Of a stretch of 64,000 bases of DNA, positions 56,058 to 64,000 are shown piece by piece; position 1 is the stretch's first letter; every line of letters begins with the position of its first letter. The notes beneath the pieces were generated by a model. The model was not told the DNA's origin. It made no database searches and worked only from the letters and a program-made list of their open reading frames with translations. The position numbers and the translations under genes are program-made. The stretch is from Desulfovibrio sp. JC022 (GTDB lineage: Bacteria; Desulfobacterota; Desulfovibrionia; Desulfovibrionales; Desulfovibrionaceae), in assembly GCF_010470665.1 (NCBI RefSeq), contig NZ_VOPZ01000007.1, positions 295,106 through 359,105 on the forward strand, read 5' to 3'.

Positions 56058-56150
56058 CGGCACAAGGGAGGTTTGGCGCAACCTGACCCGAACGCCGCAA
56101 GCCCCGCTGATGAGGATTTCACCCCCTCATCCAGCGGGGTCTTTCTTTTT
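56058..56150 (+). ncRNA. Candidate structured RNA ending in a terminator
   Basis: Nested stem CGGC (56058-56061)/GCCG (56094-56097), GGG/CCC (56066-56068 with 56087-56089), AGGTT/AACCT (56069-56073 with 56080-56084). Then a strong terminator: CCCCGCTG-A-TGAGG (56102-56115) with CCTCA-T-CCAGCGGGG (56125-56139) and a T-rich tail to 56150. It lies 45 bases before the YkgJ gene, so it could be a small RNA or a leader. It does not fit the cyclic di-GMP, fluoride or ZTP riboswitch patterns I know. Confidence 0.45.
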
Positions 56151-56194
56151 GGTGCCCCCTTGCATTCCGCAACATAGAGGACTATTTTCACCGG

Positions 56195-56656
56195 ATGAAC
56201 TTTTTCGAGTATCTGGAACTTCAATACCGCAAATGGCGTCTAAAAAGAAAAAGACAGAACGTAGTTATACGCGGCAACTGCAAACTCTGCGGCAGCTGCT
56301 GCCGTTCCATCTGTCTTCACGTTGGCGGCAAATGGCTGAAAACAAAAAAACATTTCTCAAAAGCAATTGATGAAGATGAAAAATTATCGCGTTTTGAAAT
56401 CTGTGGGAAAACCGAGGAAGGCTATCTGAAATTTTCCTGCACCAGTCTTAACAAAAACGGCACCTGCGACGATTACGAAAATCGCCCCCGACTTTGCCGA
56501 AGCTTCCCAAACCCCTCAATTTTCATGCAATTCGGGGAGCTACCAGCGGGATGCGGCTTTCGCATGTCTACTGAAATAGATTTCGAAAAAGTGCTGCATG
56601 ATGCAATGGATGACCAAGACAGCATCAAATCCGGGCACATCCCCAACGGAAAGTAA
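56195..56656 (+). CDS. YkgJ-family Cys-cluster protein
   Basis: 153 residues with CKLCGSCCRSIC near residue 29-40, NGTCDDYENRPRLCRSFP around 98-114, and a later Cys in GCGF. A basic N-terminal helix (YRKWRLKRKRQN) precedes. It probably binds zinc or iron through the Cys; no reaction is known. The ribosome site is weak. Second such protein of the window (see 9168). Confidence 0.82.
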   Translation: MNFFEYLELQYRKWRLKRKRQNVVIRGNCKLCGSCCRSICLHVGGKWLKTKKHFSKAIDEDEKLSRFEICGKTEEGYLKFSCTSLNKNGTCDDYENRPRLCRSFPNPSIFMQFGELPAGCGFRMSTEIDFEKVLHDAMDDQDSIKSGHIPNGK

Positions 56657-56734
56657 CCTTAAAAACACATATTTCCCCGATTTTACAGCATAAAAAGCAT
56701 TGATTTTTATCACATTTCAGAGCTATTTTTAGAT

Positions 56735-56750
56735 TGCTGCTGCAGCAGCA
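56735..56750. repeat. Perfect palindrome ahead of the OsmC gene
   Basis: TGCTGCTGCAGCAGCA, 16 bases, built of CTG/CAG units, 36 bases before the OsmC start. It may be an operator, or a stem that continues weakly into AT flanks. Confidence 0.35.
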
Positions 56751-56785
56751 CTATTTATCAACACTTATGGCGTATTGGAGTCATG

Positions 56786-57181
56786 ATGACCAATGAAATC
56801 AAAATAGAATTCGGGCCGGGTAAAAAACTTTCAGCTGTTGGTGATGATTACTGTATAGACGTTGATATGCCCGTTACCGAGGGAGGAGAAGGTTCCGCCC
56901 CGGAGCCGACACAGCTTTTCCTGGCTTCACTGGCAACCTGCGCGGCCCATTATGCCCGCATTTTCTGTGAATCTAAGTCCCTTCCCATGGATGACCTGGG
57001 CCTTAAGATCAGATACAAATTCAATGATGAAGGAAACCAAATAAGCAAATTCACATATGAACTGACCATTCCAGAAGGTTTTCCTGAAAAATACAAAGCC
57101 GCCCTGCTCCGTGCGCTGGACCTCTGTCCAATCAAAAAGCTGCTGCTGAGTCCCCCGGCTTTCCAGCTTGAAATAGTATAA
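56786..57181 (+). CDS. OsmC-family protein (peroxide-reductase like fold)
   Basis: 131 residues. LFLASLATCAAHYARIFCESK holds the first Cys (about 52) and RALDLCPIKKLLL the second (about 113); both are in the positions of the thiol-peroxidase pair of OsmC/Ohr proteins, though ATC is not the Ohr motif. GGAG is 5 bases before ATG 56786, so it is preferred to ATG 56783. A terminator follows, so it is transcribed alone or with YkgJ. Peroxide reduction is inference from fold. Confidence 0.85.
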   Translation: MTNEIKIEFGPGKKLSAVGDDYCIDVDMPVTEGGEGSAPEPTQLFLASLATCAAHYARIFCESKSLPMDDLGLKIRYKFNDEGNQISKFTYELTIPEGFPEKYKAALLRALDLCPIKKLLLSPPAFQLEIV

Positions 57182-57216
57182 ACTTTGCTGTTCCATTAAT
57201 TCAGCTAATAGCGAAT

Positions 57217-57251
57217 GCGGATAAGGTGAAAAACCTTGTCCGCTTTTTATT
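57217..57251 (+). terminator. Terminator after the OsmC gene
   Basis: GCGGATAAGGT (57217-57227) pairs with ACCTTGTCCGC (57233-57243), then TTTTTATTT. Confidence 0.9.
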
Positions 57252-57348
57252 TATCAAAAACACTTTCACAAGATCGTACAATACTATTCATCCTGTGCCC
57301 GCCTATAAGAAAGGCAGGTAAAAAACTACCAACAAACAGGAGAATATG

Positions 57349-57741
57349 ATGACCAATGAAGAATTTCCCACCCTTGCCGCAAACGGTACCATTGAAACAA
57401 CTTCCGGCCCCATCAATTGCTCGGATCTAAAATGGAATCCGCATCCGGCATTTAAAGGAGTATACCTCAAACACCTGATAACCGGGGACAAAACAGCGGA
57501 TCAACTCAGCTGTCACCTTGTCCGTATTGATCCCGACTGCACTCTTGAAACACATGTCCATGAAAATCAATGGGAGCTGCATGAAATCATCGGCGGCAAC
57601 GGCAATGCAAAACTTGCGGACAAAACCACATCATACCATCCCGGAAAATCCGCTGTTATTCCCAAAGGGGAACAACACAGTGTAAAGGCCGGCCCCGAAG
57701 GACTGACCCTGCTTGCCAAGTTTTTCCCGGCTTTGATATGA
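57349..57741 (+). CDS. Small cupin-domain protein
   Basis: 130 residues, one cupin barrel. The metal motif is ETHVHENQWELHEIIGG (first His pair and Glu), with PKGEQHSVKAGPEG as second motif. AGGAG is 6 bases from ATG 57349 (3 from ATG 57346). It overlaps no gene but ends 10 bases before an AraC regulator, so the two are probably co-transcribed, suggesting the cupin is controlled by, or senses for, that regulator (inference). Ligand unknown. Confidence 0.85.
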   Translation: MTNEEFPTLAANGTIETTSGPINCSDLKWNPHPAFKGVYLKHLITGDKTADQLSCHLVRIDPDCTLETHVHENQWELHEIIGGNGNAKLADKTTSYHPGKSAVIPKGEQHSVKAGPEGLTLLAKFFPALI

Positions 57742-57751
57742 ACTCAGGCAA

Positions 57752-58588
57752 ATGACAAAACAAAATGAAATACTGATCTTCCATGAACTGGAAGGTATGC
57801 CGGACGTGGCTCTTGTTGAGGCAACTGGAATTGCTAATCATTTTCCGCGTCACGTACACTCCAGTTTCATCTTCAGCCTGATTGACTGTGGCGAGCGTAA
57901 GGTCAGCATTAATTCTCAAATATATTCGTACCGTGCCGGGGAGATGTGTATACTTCCCCCCGGTACTCCTCACAGCTGCGAATCAATTTCAGGAAATAAA
58001 TTCGGCCCCCATTCCTATCGCACCCTTTGCGTCAGCACTTCGTATCTACAAAAGCTGACCGAAGAAATTAGCGGAATATCAGGCATCGCCCCCCATTTTA
58101 AACCTGAATTAGTTTATACAGATTTTGAAGAGGACTCATTCAACGATTTATTCGCCTTACAAAAAACAACAGGCACAATGCTTGAGAAGCAGACCGCCCT
58201 AAATACATTTCTCTACCACGCCATTGAACATTTCAGCACCCAAACAATAATACTTGAACAAACGGGTCCGCAACACGAAGCCTTGGATAGGGTAAAACAA
58301 TATGTTGATAAAAACTTCAAAGAAAAGATAACATTAAACAATATCGCAGACATAGGATGTCTCAGTCCATTCCACCTGCAAAAACTTTTTGTAAAGAGAT
58401 ATGGAATTTCCCCGCAGGAATACATTATCTCCCGCCGGATACACGAAGCTAAATCCCGGATTCAATCAGGAGAATCATTAACGGAAGCTGCACTTAATTC
58501 CGGTTTTTCTGACCAAAGTCATTTTTCCCGCCACTTCAAGAGGGTAATAGGTATATCACCCGGACGTTTTCTCCGGGAGAACAGGTAG
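57752..58588 (+). CDS. AraC-family transcriptional regulator with cupin sensor
   Basis: 278 residues. An N-terminal cupin-like AraC ligand domain (about 20-100, FPRHVHSSFIFSLIDCGER, ILPPGTPHSC) and a C-terminal pair of helix-turn-helix motifs (about 175-278, LNNIADIGCLSPFHLQKLF and LTEAALNSGFSDQSHFSRHF ending GISPGRF). Transcribed with the small cupin gene. Targets not identifiable; the gene itself and the HesB-like gene next are candidates. Confidence 0.93.
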   Translation: MTKQNEILIFHELEGMPDVALVEATGIANHFPRHVHSSFIFSLIDCGERKVSINSQIYSYRAGEMCILPPGTPHSCESISGNKFGPHSYRTLCVSTSYLQKLTEEISGISGIAPHFKPELVYTDFEEDSFNDLFALQKTTGTMLEKQTALNTFLYHAIEHFSTQTIILEQTGPQHEALDRVKQYVDKNFKEKITLNNIADIGCLSPFHLQKLFVKRYGISPQEYIISRRIHEAKSRIQSGESLTEAALNSGFSDQSHFSRHFKRVIGISPGRFLRENR

Positions 58589-58679
58589 CCTGAATCCTGC
58601 CCGAAATAGGATTTTTAAATGCAAAACTGCTGAACCTAAAAGCTACGCAAATAGTGAACTCTTTTTTCAGCAAATCAGG

Positions 58680-58707
58680 TTGACTTACCTTGCATGAGAG
58701 CTATTCT
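58680..58707 (+). promoter_or_regulatory. Sigma-70 promoter of the HesB-like gene
   Basis: TTGACT (58680-58685), 16-base spacer, TATTCT (58702-58707). Start near 58714, leaving a 25-base leader with AAAGGAG. Confidence 0.6.
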
Positions 58708-58738
58708 GTTAGAAAACGAACCTCAAAAGGAGAGAATA

Positions 58739-59056
58739 ATGCTTAAGATCACAGAAAAAGCAAAAGAAGTTCTTGATCAGCACTTTGAAGAAAAAGACAA
58801 AGAGCCGATTCGCATATACATCGCCTCCGCATGTAGCGGAACCCGTTTGGCCCTCGGAATTGATTCCGCCAAAGACGGTGACGAAACCATCAATCTCGAA
58901 GGCTATGACTTTGTCGTAGATCAGGAGCTTTTCGATCAGGCCAAGCCTATGGTCATAGATCTCAGCCCCATGGGAATTGAAATCTCTTCCTCACTCGTCT
59001 TTGAAGAAGCCGAAAGCGGATGCGGTGGCTGCGGCGGAGGATGCGGTTGCGGCTAA
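58739..59056 (+). CDS. IscA/HesB-like protein with Cys/Gly-rich tail
   Basis: 105 residues from ATG 58739 (AAAGGAG 6 bases before; a longer frame to 58694 overlaps the promoter). The HesB fold shows in LKITEKAKEVLDQHF, YIASACSGTRLALGID with a Cys at 35, and DLSPMGIEISSS. It ends in SGCGGCGGGCGCG, four Cys in a Gly tail instead of the IscA CGCG. Some anaerobes have related HesB-like selenoproteins; here all are Cys codons. Fe-S or metal handling is inference. Confidence 0.85.
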   Translation: MLKITEKAKEVLDQHFEEKDKEPIRIYIASACSGTRLALGIDSAKDGDETINLEGYDFVVDQELFDQAKPMVIDLSPMGIEISSSLVFEEAESGCGGCGGGCGCG

Positions 59057-59086
59057 TAAGCCTCCAGGACTCCATCATTAAAACTT

Positions 59087-59118
59087 AGACCGGGACCATA
59101 TGGTTCCGGTCTTTTTTT
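59087..59118 (+). terminator. Terminator after the HesB-like gene
   Basis: AGACCGG-G-ACC (59087-59097) with GGT-T-CCGGTCT (59102-59112), then T6. Confidence 0.9.
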
Positions 59119-59151
59119 ACATGCAGCAGACTATATGTTAGATCAGTATGC

Positions 59152-61353
59152 ATGCTGCCAACAAAACACCTCGCCCATATTATCTATCTAATTTCACTAT
59201 GCATTTCACTATGCGCATGTTCAACTAAACAATATCAGAATCAATTTTCCCCATACGCAGAACCAATTGACACAATTCTGAAAACTTCGGGCAGCAACCG
59301 CGGAGAATTGAACGACTTTCTGCACAACTACGCAGACATGCCGAAAAAACGTCAGGCAGCCCAATTTCTGGTTGCCAACCTGCCCCCTGCTGACCGAGCC
59401 GGCCTTTCAGCCGCTGAATTGGCGGAAAACCTTGACTATGCATTGCTTGCCCGCGAATCCACACCATGGGGAAAAAATGTTTCATGGACTGATTTCCTGC
59501 ACTACGTTTTGCCCCATCGGGTAAGTCAGGAGAAAGCAATCAGTTGGCGCAAAAATTTTTATAATGAAATTCTTCCGCTGGTATCTGAATGTTCATCCAT
59601 GGAAGAAGCCGTGCTGGCTGTAAACCGCTGGTGTTTCTCCAAGACTGGATTCAAATCCACACAACGCTGGGATCAAAATCCGCTCATGACCATCAACCGA
59701 GGCTGGGGAAGATGCGAAGAAGCGGTAATCCTTACAGTCAGTGCATTGCGCAGTGTGGGCATTCCCGCAAGGCAGGCCATGGTTCCGGCATGGCAGCATT
59801 CCAACGACAACCATACATGGACTGAAGTTCAGGTGGACGGCAAATGGCATTACATTGAATCAGCCAACCCGGACTACGGACTTGATCATGCATGGTTCAG
59901 CGGGTCGGTCCGCAAAGCCCCGCTGGTCATGTCTTATGCATATGGTGATGCAGCATCACCGGATTATCCGATTCTGGGCCGTTCTTTCGGCTGCACGCTC
60001 ATCAACACCACCGCGCGGTATGCCCCGGTAAGTAAAACTGAAATTCTGGTAACCGACTCCAATGGTAAACCAGTTCCGAAGACAAGAATATTCTTCTCGG
60101 TATTAAATTACGCATCATTTCGACCTGTTGCCAGCAAAACCACTGACGCAGAAGGCAAAACAGCAATAACACTCGGACCCGGATCTGTGTTGATTTCAGC
60201 TGCACAGAAAAACAAATCCGCATATGCCGGATCAATCTGGATTCCCGGCGAGCAAACTGAACGCACCCCGCTCATACTTCGACTGCAAGCGAACAATAAG
60301 CCCGAAGGAGTCATCAGTTTCCGTTTTTCCTATAAGGATACGCTTAATCTCAAGACTCCGCCCAAAAATTCAGAGGGTGCCCAAAAAGCGGAATTTGATT
60401 CCATAAAAAAGCAACGATTGCAAAAGCTGGAAGGCATGATGAAAGCAGCTGAAACAGCATCTCCTGAAAATGCCGGAGCCATTGCAAAAGCGGGACTAAA
60501 CACCCCGCAAATTCAACGGGCTATTGCCAACTGCCCTACCCGCAACCGGAGTTCATTAATCAAACTGATATCTATAATGCCCCCGGCAGACCTGCTAACC
60601 ATTACAACTGACGAGTTGATCGAAATTGCCCGGCTTTCTGATTTGGCCCGCGAGCAGGCTGAAGCTGCGGGATTAAATTACACTGATCAGATATTCACTG
60701 AATACGTTCTTAATCCGCGTATTATGTATGAACAGCAAAGCAGCTGGCGCAAACTTATGCATGAGAAGTTCAACCTTGCCAAAACAGGTAAATTGAAGAA
60801 ACTGCTGAAAAAGATTGAACTATTCAATACCGAAATATCCACAATTCAACGGGGTTCATTGGGAAATTCACTCACTCCTGAAAAAGTACTGGATACCCGC
60901 AAAGCTTCCTCGCTGACTGAAATCTGCATCTTCAATACGGCATTGCTGCGCAGCGCGGGCATTCCGGCCCGCTATCTTGATGAACAGGGCTGGATTGAAT
61001 TTCATGACGGTAAAAACTGGCAGCCTTTTTATCCCCAGATTCCCGGACAAACAGGCAATAAAAACGCAACTGAGCAAAGTAAATCTTTTTATTCCCCATG
61101 GCGGAACATTCAATTCAAGCTCCCCTATTTTGAGAGCAAAAAACGAAATCCGCAATATTTCAAAGATTTTTCCGTATCTAAATTAATAGACAAGAGTAGA
61201 TTTCATATTATCGAAAAAACTGTTCAAGGTAAGATGGACCCCAAAAGCAAAGCATGGGAACTAAGCACCCCTCGCGGAGAATATTACCTGATAAGTGTGC
61301 AGAGGAATAAAAACAACGAACCGACTATTAATGTCCACAAAATCGGCAAATAA
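59152..61353 (+). CDS. Lipoprotein with two transglutaminase-like modules, second degenerate
   Basis: 733 residues. Signal with lipobox LCAC (Cys23). Module 1: helical part (about 50-140, NLPPADRAGLSAAEL, SWRKNFYNEI), then a transglutaminase core with Cys188 in NRGWGRCEEAVI, His221 in SNDNHTWTEV, and an acidic residue after (YIESANPD). A beta domain (about 280-400, LVTDSNGKPVPKTRIFF) resembles a carboxypeptidase-regulatory fold. Module 2 (about 444-650) repeats the helical part (IMPPADLLTITTDEL, SWRKLMHEKF) and the core (ALLRSAGIPARYL), but Leu replaces the catalytic Cys and no His is seen. Weak ribosome site at ATG 59152. Substrate unknown. Confidence 0.8.
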   Translation: MLPTKHLAHIIYLISLCISLCACSTKQYQNQFSPYAEPIDTILKTSGSNRGELNDFLHNYADMPKKRQAAQFLVANLPPADRAGLSAAELAENLDYALLARESTPWGKNVSWTDFLHYVLPHRVSQEKAISWRKNFYNEILPLVSECSSMEEAVLAVNRWCFSKTGFKSTQRWDQNPLMTINRGWGRCEEAVILTVSALRSVGIPARQAMVPAWQHSNDNHTWTEVQVDGKWHYIESANPDYGLDHAWFSGSVRKAPLVMSYAYGDAASPDYPILGRSFGCTLINTTARYAPVSKTEILVTDSNGKPVPKTRIFFSVLNYASFRPVASKTTDAEGKTAITLGPGSVLISAAQKNKSAYAGSIWIPGEQTERTPLILRLQANNKPEGVISFRFSYKDTLNLKTPPKNSEGAQKAEFDSIKKQRLQKLEGMMKAAETASPENAGAIAKAGLNTPQIQRAIANCPTRNRSSLIKLISIMPPADLLTITTDELIEIARLSDLAREQAEAAGLNYTDQIFTEYVLNPRIMYEQQSSWRKLMHEKFNLAKTGKLKKLLKKIELFNTEISTIQRGSLGNSLTPEKVLDTRKASSLTEICIFNTALLRSAGIPARYLDEQGWIEFHDGKNWQPFYPQIPGQTGNKNATEQSKSFYSPWRNIQFKLPYFESKKRNPQYFKDFSVSKLIDKSRFHIIEKTVQGKMDPKSKAWELSTPRGEYYLISVQRNKNNEPTINVHKIGK

Positions 61354-61440
61354 GGCTACTATAAATAAAAATCACGATATTTCAAAAAAGTGGGCACTTA
61401 ACTTGCAACTCAACAATTAATAAAGTACTCCTTATCTACG

Positions 61441-64000
61441 ATGCACGAATTGCTGGAAAAACAATTAAAAGACACCATTGGCGAACAGTCTATTGAGCTG
61501 GTCGATGAATTGTCTCATTTTATAGACCTCGTTGAAAAAACGTACTCCGGTCTAGATGCATCTACACTTGTCCCGCACTCCCCTGCTGTAAGTATTCTAC
61601 ACTTTATTCCCGATCCCGCATTCATCATCAACAAAGAAGGCATTGTTGTTGCCTGGAATCCGGCCCTTGAAAAACTGACCGGAACCAGGGCAGAAGACGT
61701 CATCGGCAAAAAGAACTTCGAACACATCAAAATTATTCATGGCAAAAGGACACCGGGACTGATCGACGTTGTAAACGGCTGTGATGAAATAGGCGAAATT
61801 GCTTACGAGGCTATCAGCCGCAGAGGACAAGCCCTAGCTGCTGAAATCTGCATCCAGAATCTGGGCAACCGCAAAAGCACTAATCTGTGGGTTCAATCTG
61901 CTCCCATTCAGGACCAGAACGGCAACACGATAGGTGCCATTGAATCACTTCGCGATATTTCGGCAAGAAAGCAGACCGAAAACATCAACCTGATCCTTTA
62001 CAAAATTTCATCCGCCCTGAATTCAACTGCGGACACGCCCATATTCCTCCAGCAGGTCCACGAAAGCATCAAACCATTTATTGAAGCTGAAAATTTCTTT
62101 GTAGGCCTATATAACGAAGAGCAGAAAAGTTTAACTTTTCCTTATTATGCTGATGAAAAAGACTTCACGTCTCCAAATGAAGTTTTGCAGTTGGTCGAAG
62201 GTAAAAGCTTAAGTGTGGAAGTTATTAAAGCTGGCCACCCCCTGCTGCTGGACGAAGATGACTTTAGAGACCAAAGAACAAATAAAATCAATCACATAGG
62301 TTCGCCCGCAAAATCATGGATGGGCATCCCCCTTAAATTCGGGGGCAAAACAATGGGAGTTATGGCTATTCAGTCATACGAACGGGCCGGAGTATATAAC
62401 TCTCAGGATATTGACCTGATGGTTGCTATCTCCGAGCAGGTTGCCGCAGCCCTGCTGCGCAGGCAAGCCGAGACAGCCCTGCTGGAAAGTGAGAAAAAAT
62501 TCCGCTCAATATTTGAAAACGCGACCGTTGCTATTTTTCAGGTCTCTGCACGGGGAAAAGTTACTGTTGCCAACCCGGCCATGGCATCAATCATGGGCTA
62601 CGATAGCGTTGAAGAAATGCTGGCGGAAAACGACCGAGGCTCAAAGTTTCTTTATGACCGGGAAGGACGCCTTAATTTTCTAAAACGTCTGCGCACGGAC
62701 GGATCGGTCAACGGAATGCTCCTGCGCATCACCCATCGCCATGGAAAAGAAAAATGGGCGACCATCAATGCCCGGACCTCATATGATGATCAGGGGAAAC
62801 CCATACTTTACACCGGGACAGCATTTGACTCCACTCTCGAGATAGTGGCCGAACGCAAAATTTTCCGGCACAAATCCCGCTTCATGCAGCTGTTTGAAAG
62901 CTCTCCGCAAGCCATAGCCCTCACTGACTCCAAAGGGAATGTTGTGGATACAAACCGGGCCTTCACAAAGCTCTTCGGCTACGCCACAGAAGAAATGGCT
63001 CCCTGCTGTGAAAACCTCTCCCCGTCCAACACGGGTAAAATCAGAGCCAACCTGAAAAAAATTCTAGCCGGAGAAACATACCGCACAGAAGATATGCGCC
63101 GCCATAAAAACGGCAGGCTGATTCCGGTTTCAATCCTCGGCTACCCGTTTCTATACAATGATGAAATTTCAGGAACATTTATAATTTATGATGATATTTC
63201 GCAGCGTAAAGAGTATGAACGCAGACTTTCATACCAATCGCTGCACGACTCCCTGACCGGATTGCCCAATCGCACTTTTTTTCTGGAGCGACTGGAAGAA
63301 ACTCTGGATATGACCCGCAAGATACCGGAAAGATCCTTTGCGGTACTCATGCTTGATATCGACATGTTCAAACGCATCAACGACAGTCTCGGGCATCAGG
63401 CCGGAGATGAACTGCTTGTTGAAGTAGGCAAAAGGATCAAGCACTGTCTGCGCTCAGTCGACACTGTTGCAAGAATGGGCGGCGATGAATTCGCGGTCTT
63501 GATTGAAGATTTTTCCACCCCGCAACAGGTTATCCAGATAATCCGCGATATCCGTAATGAAATCCGTAAACCGGTCAATATTTCCTCACGGGAAGTGGTG
63601 ATAAGTTCCAGCATCGGTATCGTTTTCAAGACTTCAAGCTACGACCACCCCGAACACATCATCCGCGATGCTGACATCAGTATGTATAAGGCCAAAGAAC
63701 AAGGGGTAAACAAGTTCAAGGTCTTTAACAAAACCATGCACGAAAAAGCCCTGCAAAGCCTGCTGATCGAAACTGAAATCAGACAAGGCATCCCGGAGAA
63801 CGAATTTTTCCCATATTTTCAACCAGTTTACAGCATACAAAACAAGAATCTGGCAGGATTCGAAGCTCTTGTACGCTGGAACCATCCCGAGCGGGGATTC
63901 CTGACCCCAGACCAGATTATACCGGTGGCCGAGGAAACCGGGCTGATTGTTGAACTTGACCGGATTATTCTCTTTGAAGCGTGCAAATTCATGTCCGTAT
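61441..64000 (+). CDS. PAS-GAF-PAS-PAS-GGDEF-EAL cyclic di-GMP protein, 3' end cut by the window
   Basis: At least 853 residues from ATG 61441; open to the last base. A short helix, PAS 1 (about 50-180, FIPDPAFIINKEGIVVAWNP), GAF (about 190-345), PAS 2 (355-475), PAS 3 (480-590), then GGDEF with GGDEF at 680-684 and an RxxD site five residues ahead, and the first part of EAL (about 795 on, FEALVRWNHP, EAL at 808-810). It should synthesise and/or degrade cyclic di-GMP; which one cannot be settled because the EAL end is missing. No transmembrane helix, so probably cytoplasmic. Ribosome site poor. Confidence 0.93.
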   Translation, partial: MHELLEKQLKDTIGEQSIELVDELSHFIDLVEKTYSGLDASTLVPHSPAVSILHFIPDPAFIINKEGIVVAWNPALEKLTGTRAEDVIGKKNFEHIKIIHGKRTPGLIDVVNGCDEIGEIAYEAISRRGQALAAEICIQNLGNRKSTNLWVQSAPIQDQNGNTIGAIESLRDISARKQTENINLILYKISSALNSTADTPIFLQQVHESIKPFIEAENFFVGLYNEEQKSLTFPYYADEKDFTSPNEVLQLVEGKSLSVEVIKAGHPLLLDEDDFRDQRTNKINHIGSPAKSWMGIPLKFGGKTMGVMAIQSYERAGVYNSQDIDLMVAISEQVAAALLRRQAETALLESEKKFRSIFENATVAIFQVSARGKVTVANPAMASIMGYDSVEEMLAENDRGSKFLYDREGRLNFLKRLRTDGSVNGMLLRITHRHGKEKWATINARTSYDDQGKPILYTGTAFDSTLEIVAERKIFRHKSRFMQLFESSPQAIALTDSKGNVVDTNRAFTKLFGYATEEMAPCCENLSPSNTGKIRANLKKILAGETYRTEDMRRHKNGRLIPVSILGYPFLYNDEISGTFIIYDDISQRKEYERRLSYQSLHDSLTGLPNRTFFLERLEETLDMTRKIPERSFAVLMLDIDMFKRINDSLGHQAGDELLVEVGKRIKHCLRSVDTVARMGGDEFAVLIEDFSTPQQVIQIIRDIRNEIRKPVNISSREVVISSSIGIVFKTSSYDHPEHIIRDADISMYKAKEQGVNKFKVFNKTMHEKALQSLLIETEIRQGIPENEFFPYFQPVYSIQNKNLAGFEALVRWNHPERGFLTPDQIIPVAEETGLIVELDRIILFEACKFMSV

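Noticed and set aside
56050-56150. Cyclic di-GMP (GEMM) riboswitch idea for the element beside a diguanylate cyclase
   Set aside because: GCACAAGGG is reminiscent, but the second hairpin and the GGGACGCAAAGCC core are absent.

Overview
The window reads as chromosome of a Desulfovibrio-like sulfate-reducing deltaproteobacterium, most plausibly a marine member of Desulfovibrionaceae. This rests on gene content and style: a Nuo (complex I) operon without NuoE, NuoF and NuoG, a FeoA/FeoB pair plus an extra FeoA-domain protein, REC-PAS-GGDEF and PAS/GAF/GGDEF/EAL signalling proteins, a HesB-like protein with a Cys/Gly tail, moderate GC content, and clear AGGAGG-type ribosome sites. No 16S gene is present, so the genus is an inference. 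I see no tRNA, rRNA, CRISPR array, phage or insertion sequence.

Layout. 1-4.4 kb: end of a TRAP transporter permease, an M20 ureido-acid amidohydrolase, pyrC and pyrE. 4.4-14.4 kb (minus strand): a chemoreceptor with an unusual helical sensor, a class A penicillin-binding protein, a YkgJ-type Cys-cluster protein, purF and carB. 14.6-16.5 kb (plus): FeoA-domain protein, a small unknown protein, SlyX, and a broken glycosyltransferase-like gene. 16.6-19.8 kb (minus): a complete polar amino-acid ABC importer. 20.5-22.4 kb (minus): a one-chain DAK2-DegV protein resembling a fused FakA/FakB fatty-acid kinase. 22.6-26.8 kb (plus): an RND efflux adaptor and pump. 27-31 kb (minus): a REC-REC-PEP/pyruvate dikinase ATP-grasp fusion followed by two STAS-domain proteins. 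31.3-35 kb: gdhA (minus), then an SSS symporter with a 53-residue accessory membrane peptide behind a palindromic operator and an attenuator-like leader. 35-38.3 kb: hexapeptide acyltransferase, acyl-CoA ligase, and an HsdR-N-like protein. 38.7-42 kb: feoAB behind a Fur-box-like palindrome, and an unknown anchored protein. 42-53.8 kb (minus): nuoABCDHIJK, an MrpD-like subunit, a small two-helix protein, a NuoL/MrpD-like subunit, nuoM and nuoN. 54.4-64 kb: REC-PAS-GGDEF protein, a candidate structured RNA, YkgJ, OsmC, cupin, AraC regulator, HesB-like protein, a duplicated transglutaminase lipoprotein, and a truncated PAS-GAF-PAS-PAS-GGDEF-EAL protein.

How they work together: pyrC, pyrE, carB and purF cover nucleotide synthesis. 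The Nuo operon looks like a proton-pumping complex fed by something other than NADH, since the NADH module is missing and there are four antiporter-type subunits instead of three. The most unusual material is (i) a family of five dispersed palindromic repeats whose stems differ but keep pairing and whose GC-rich end always abuts a gene boundary; (ii) the REC-REC-PPDK_N/STAS locus, a possible uncharacterised signalling module; (iii) the altered Nuo operon; and (iv) the DAK2-DegV fusion. All functions are read from motifs by eye, without database searches.
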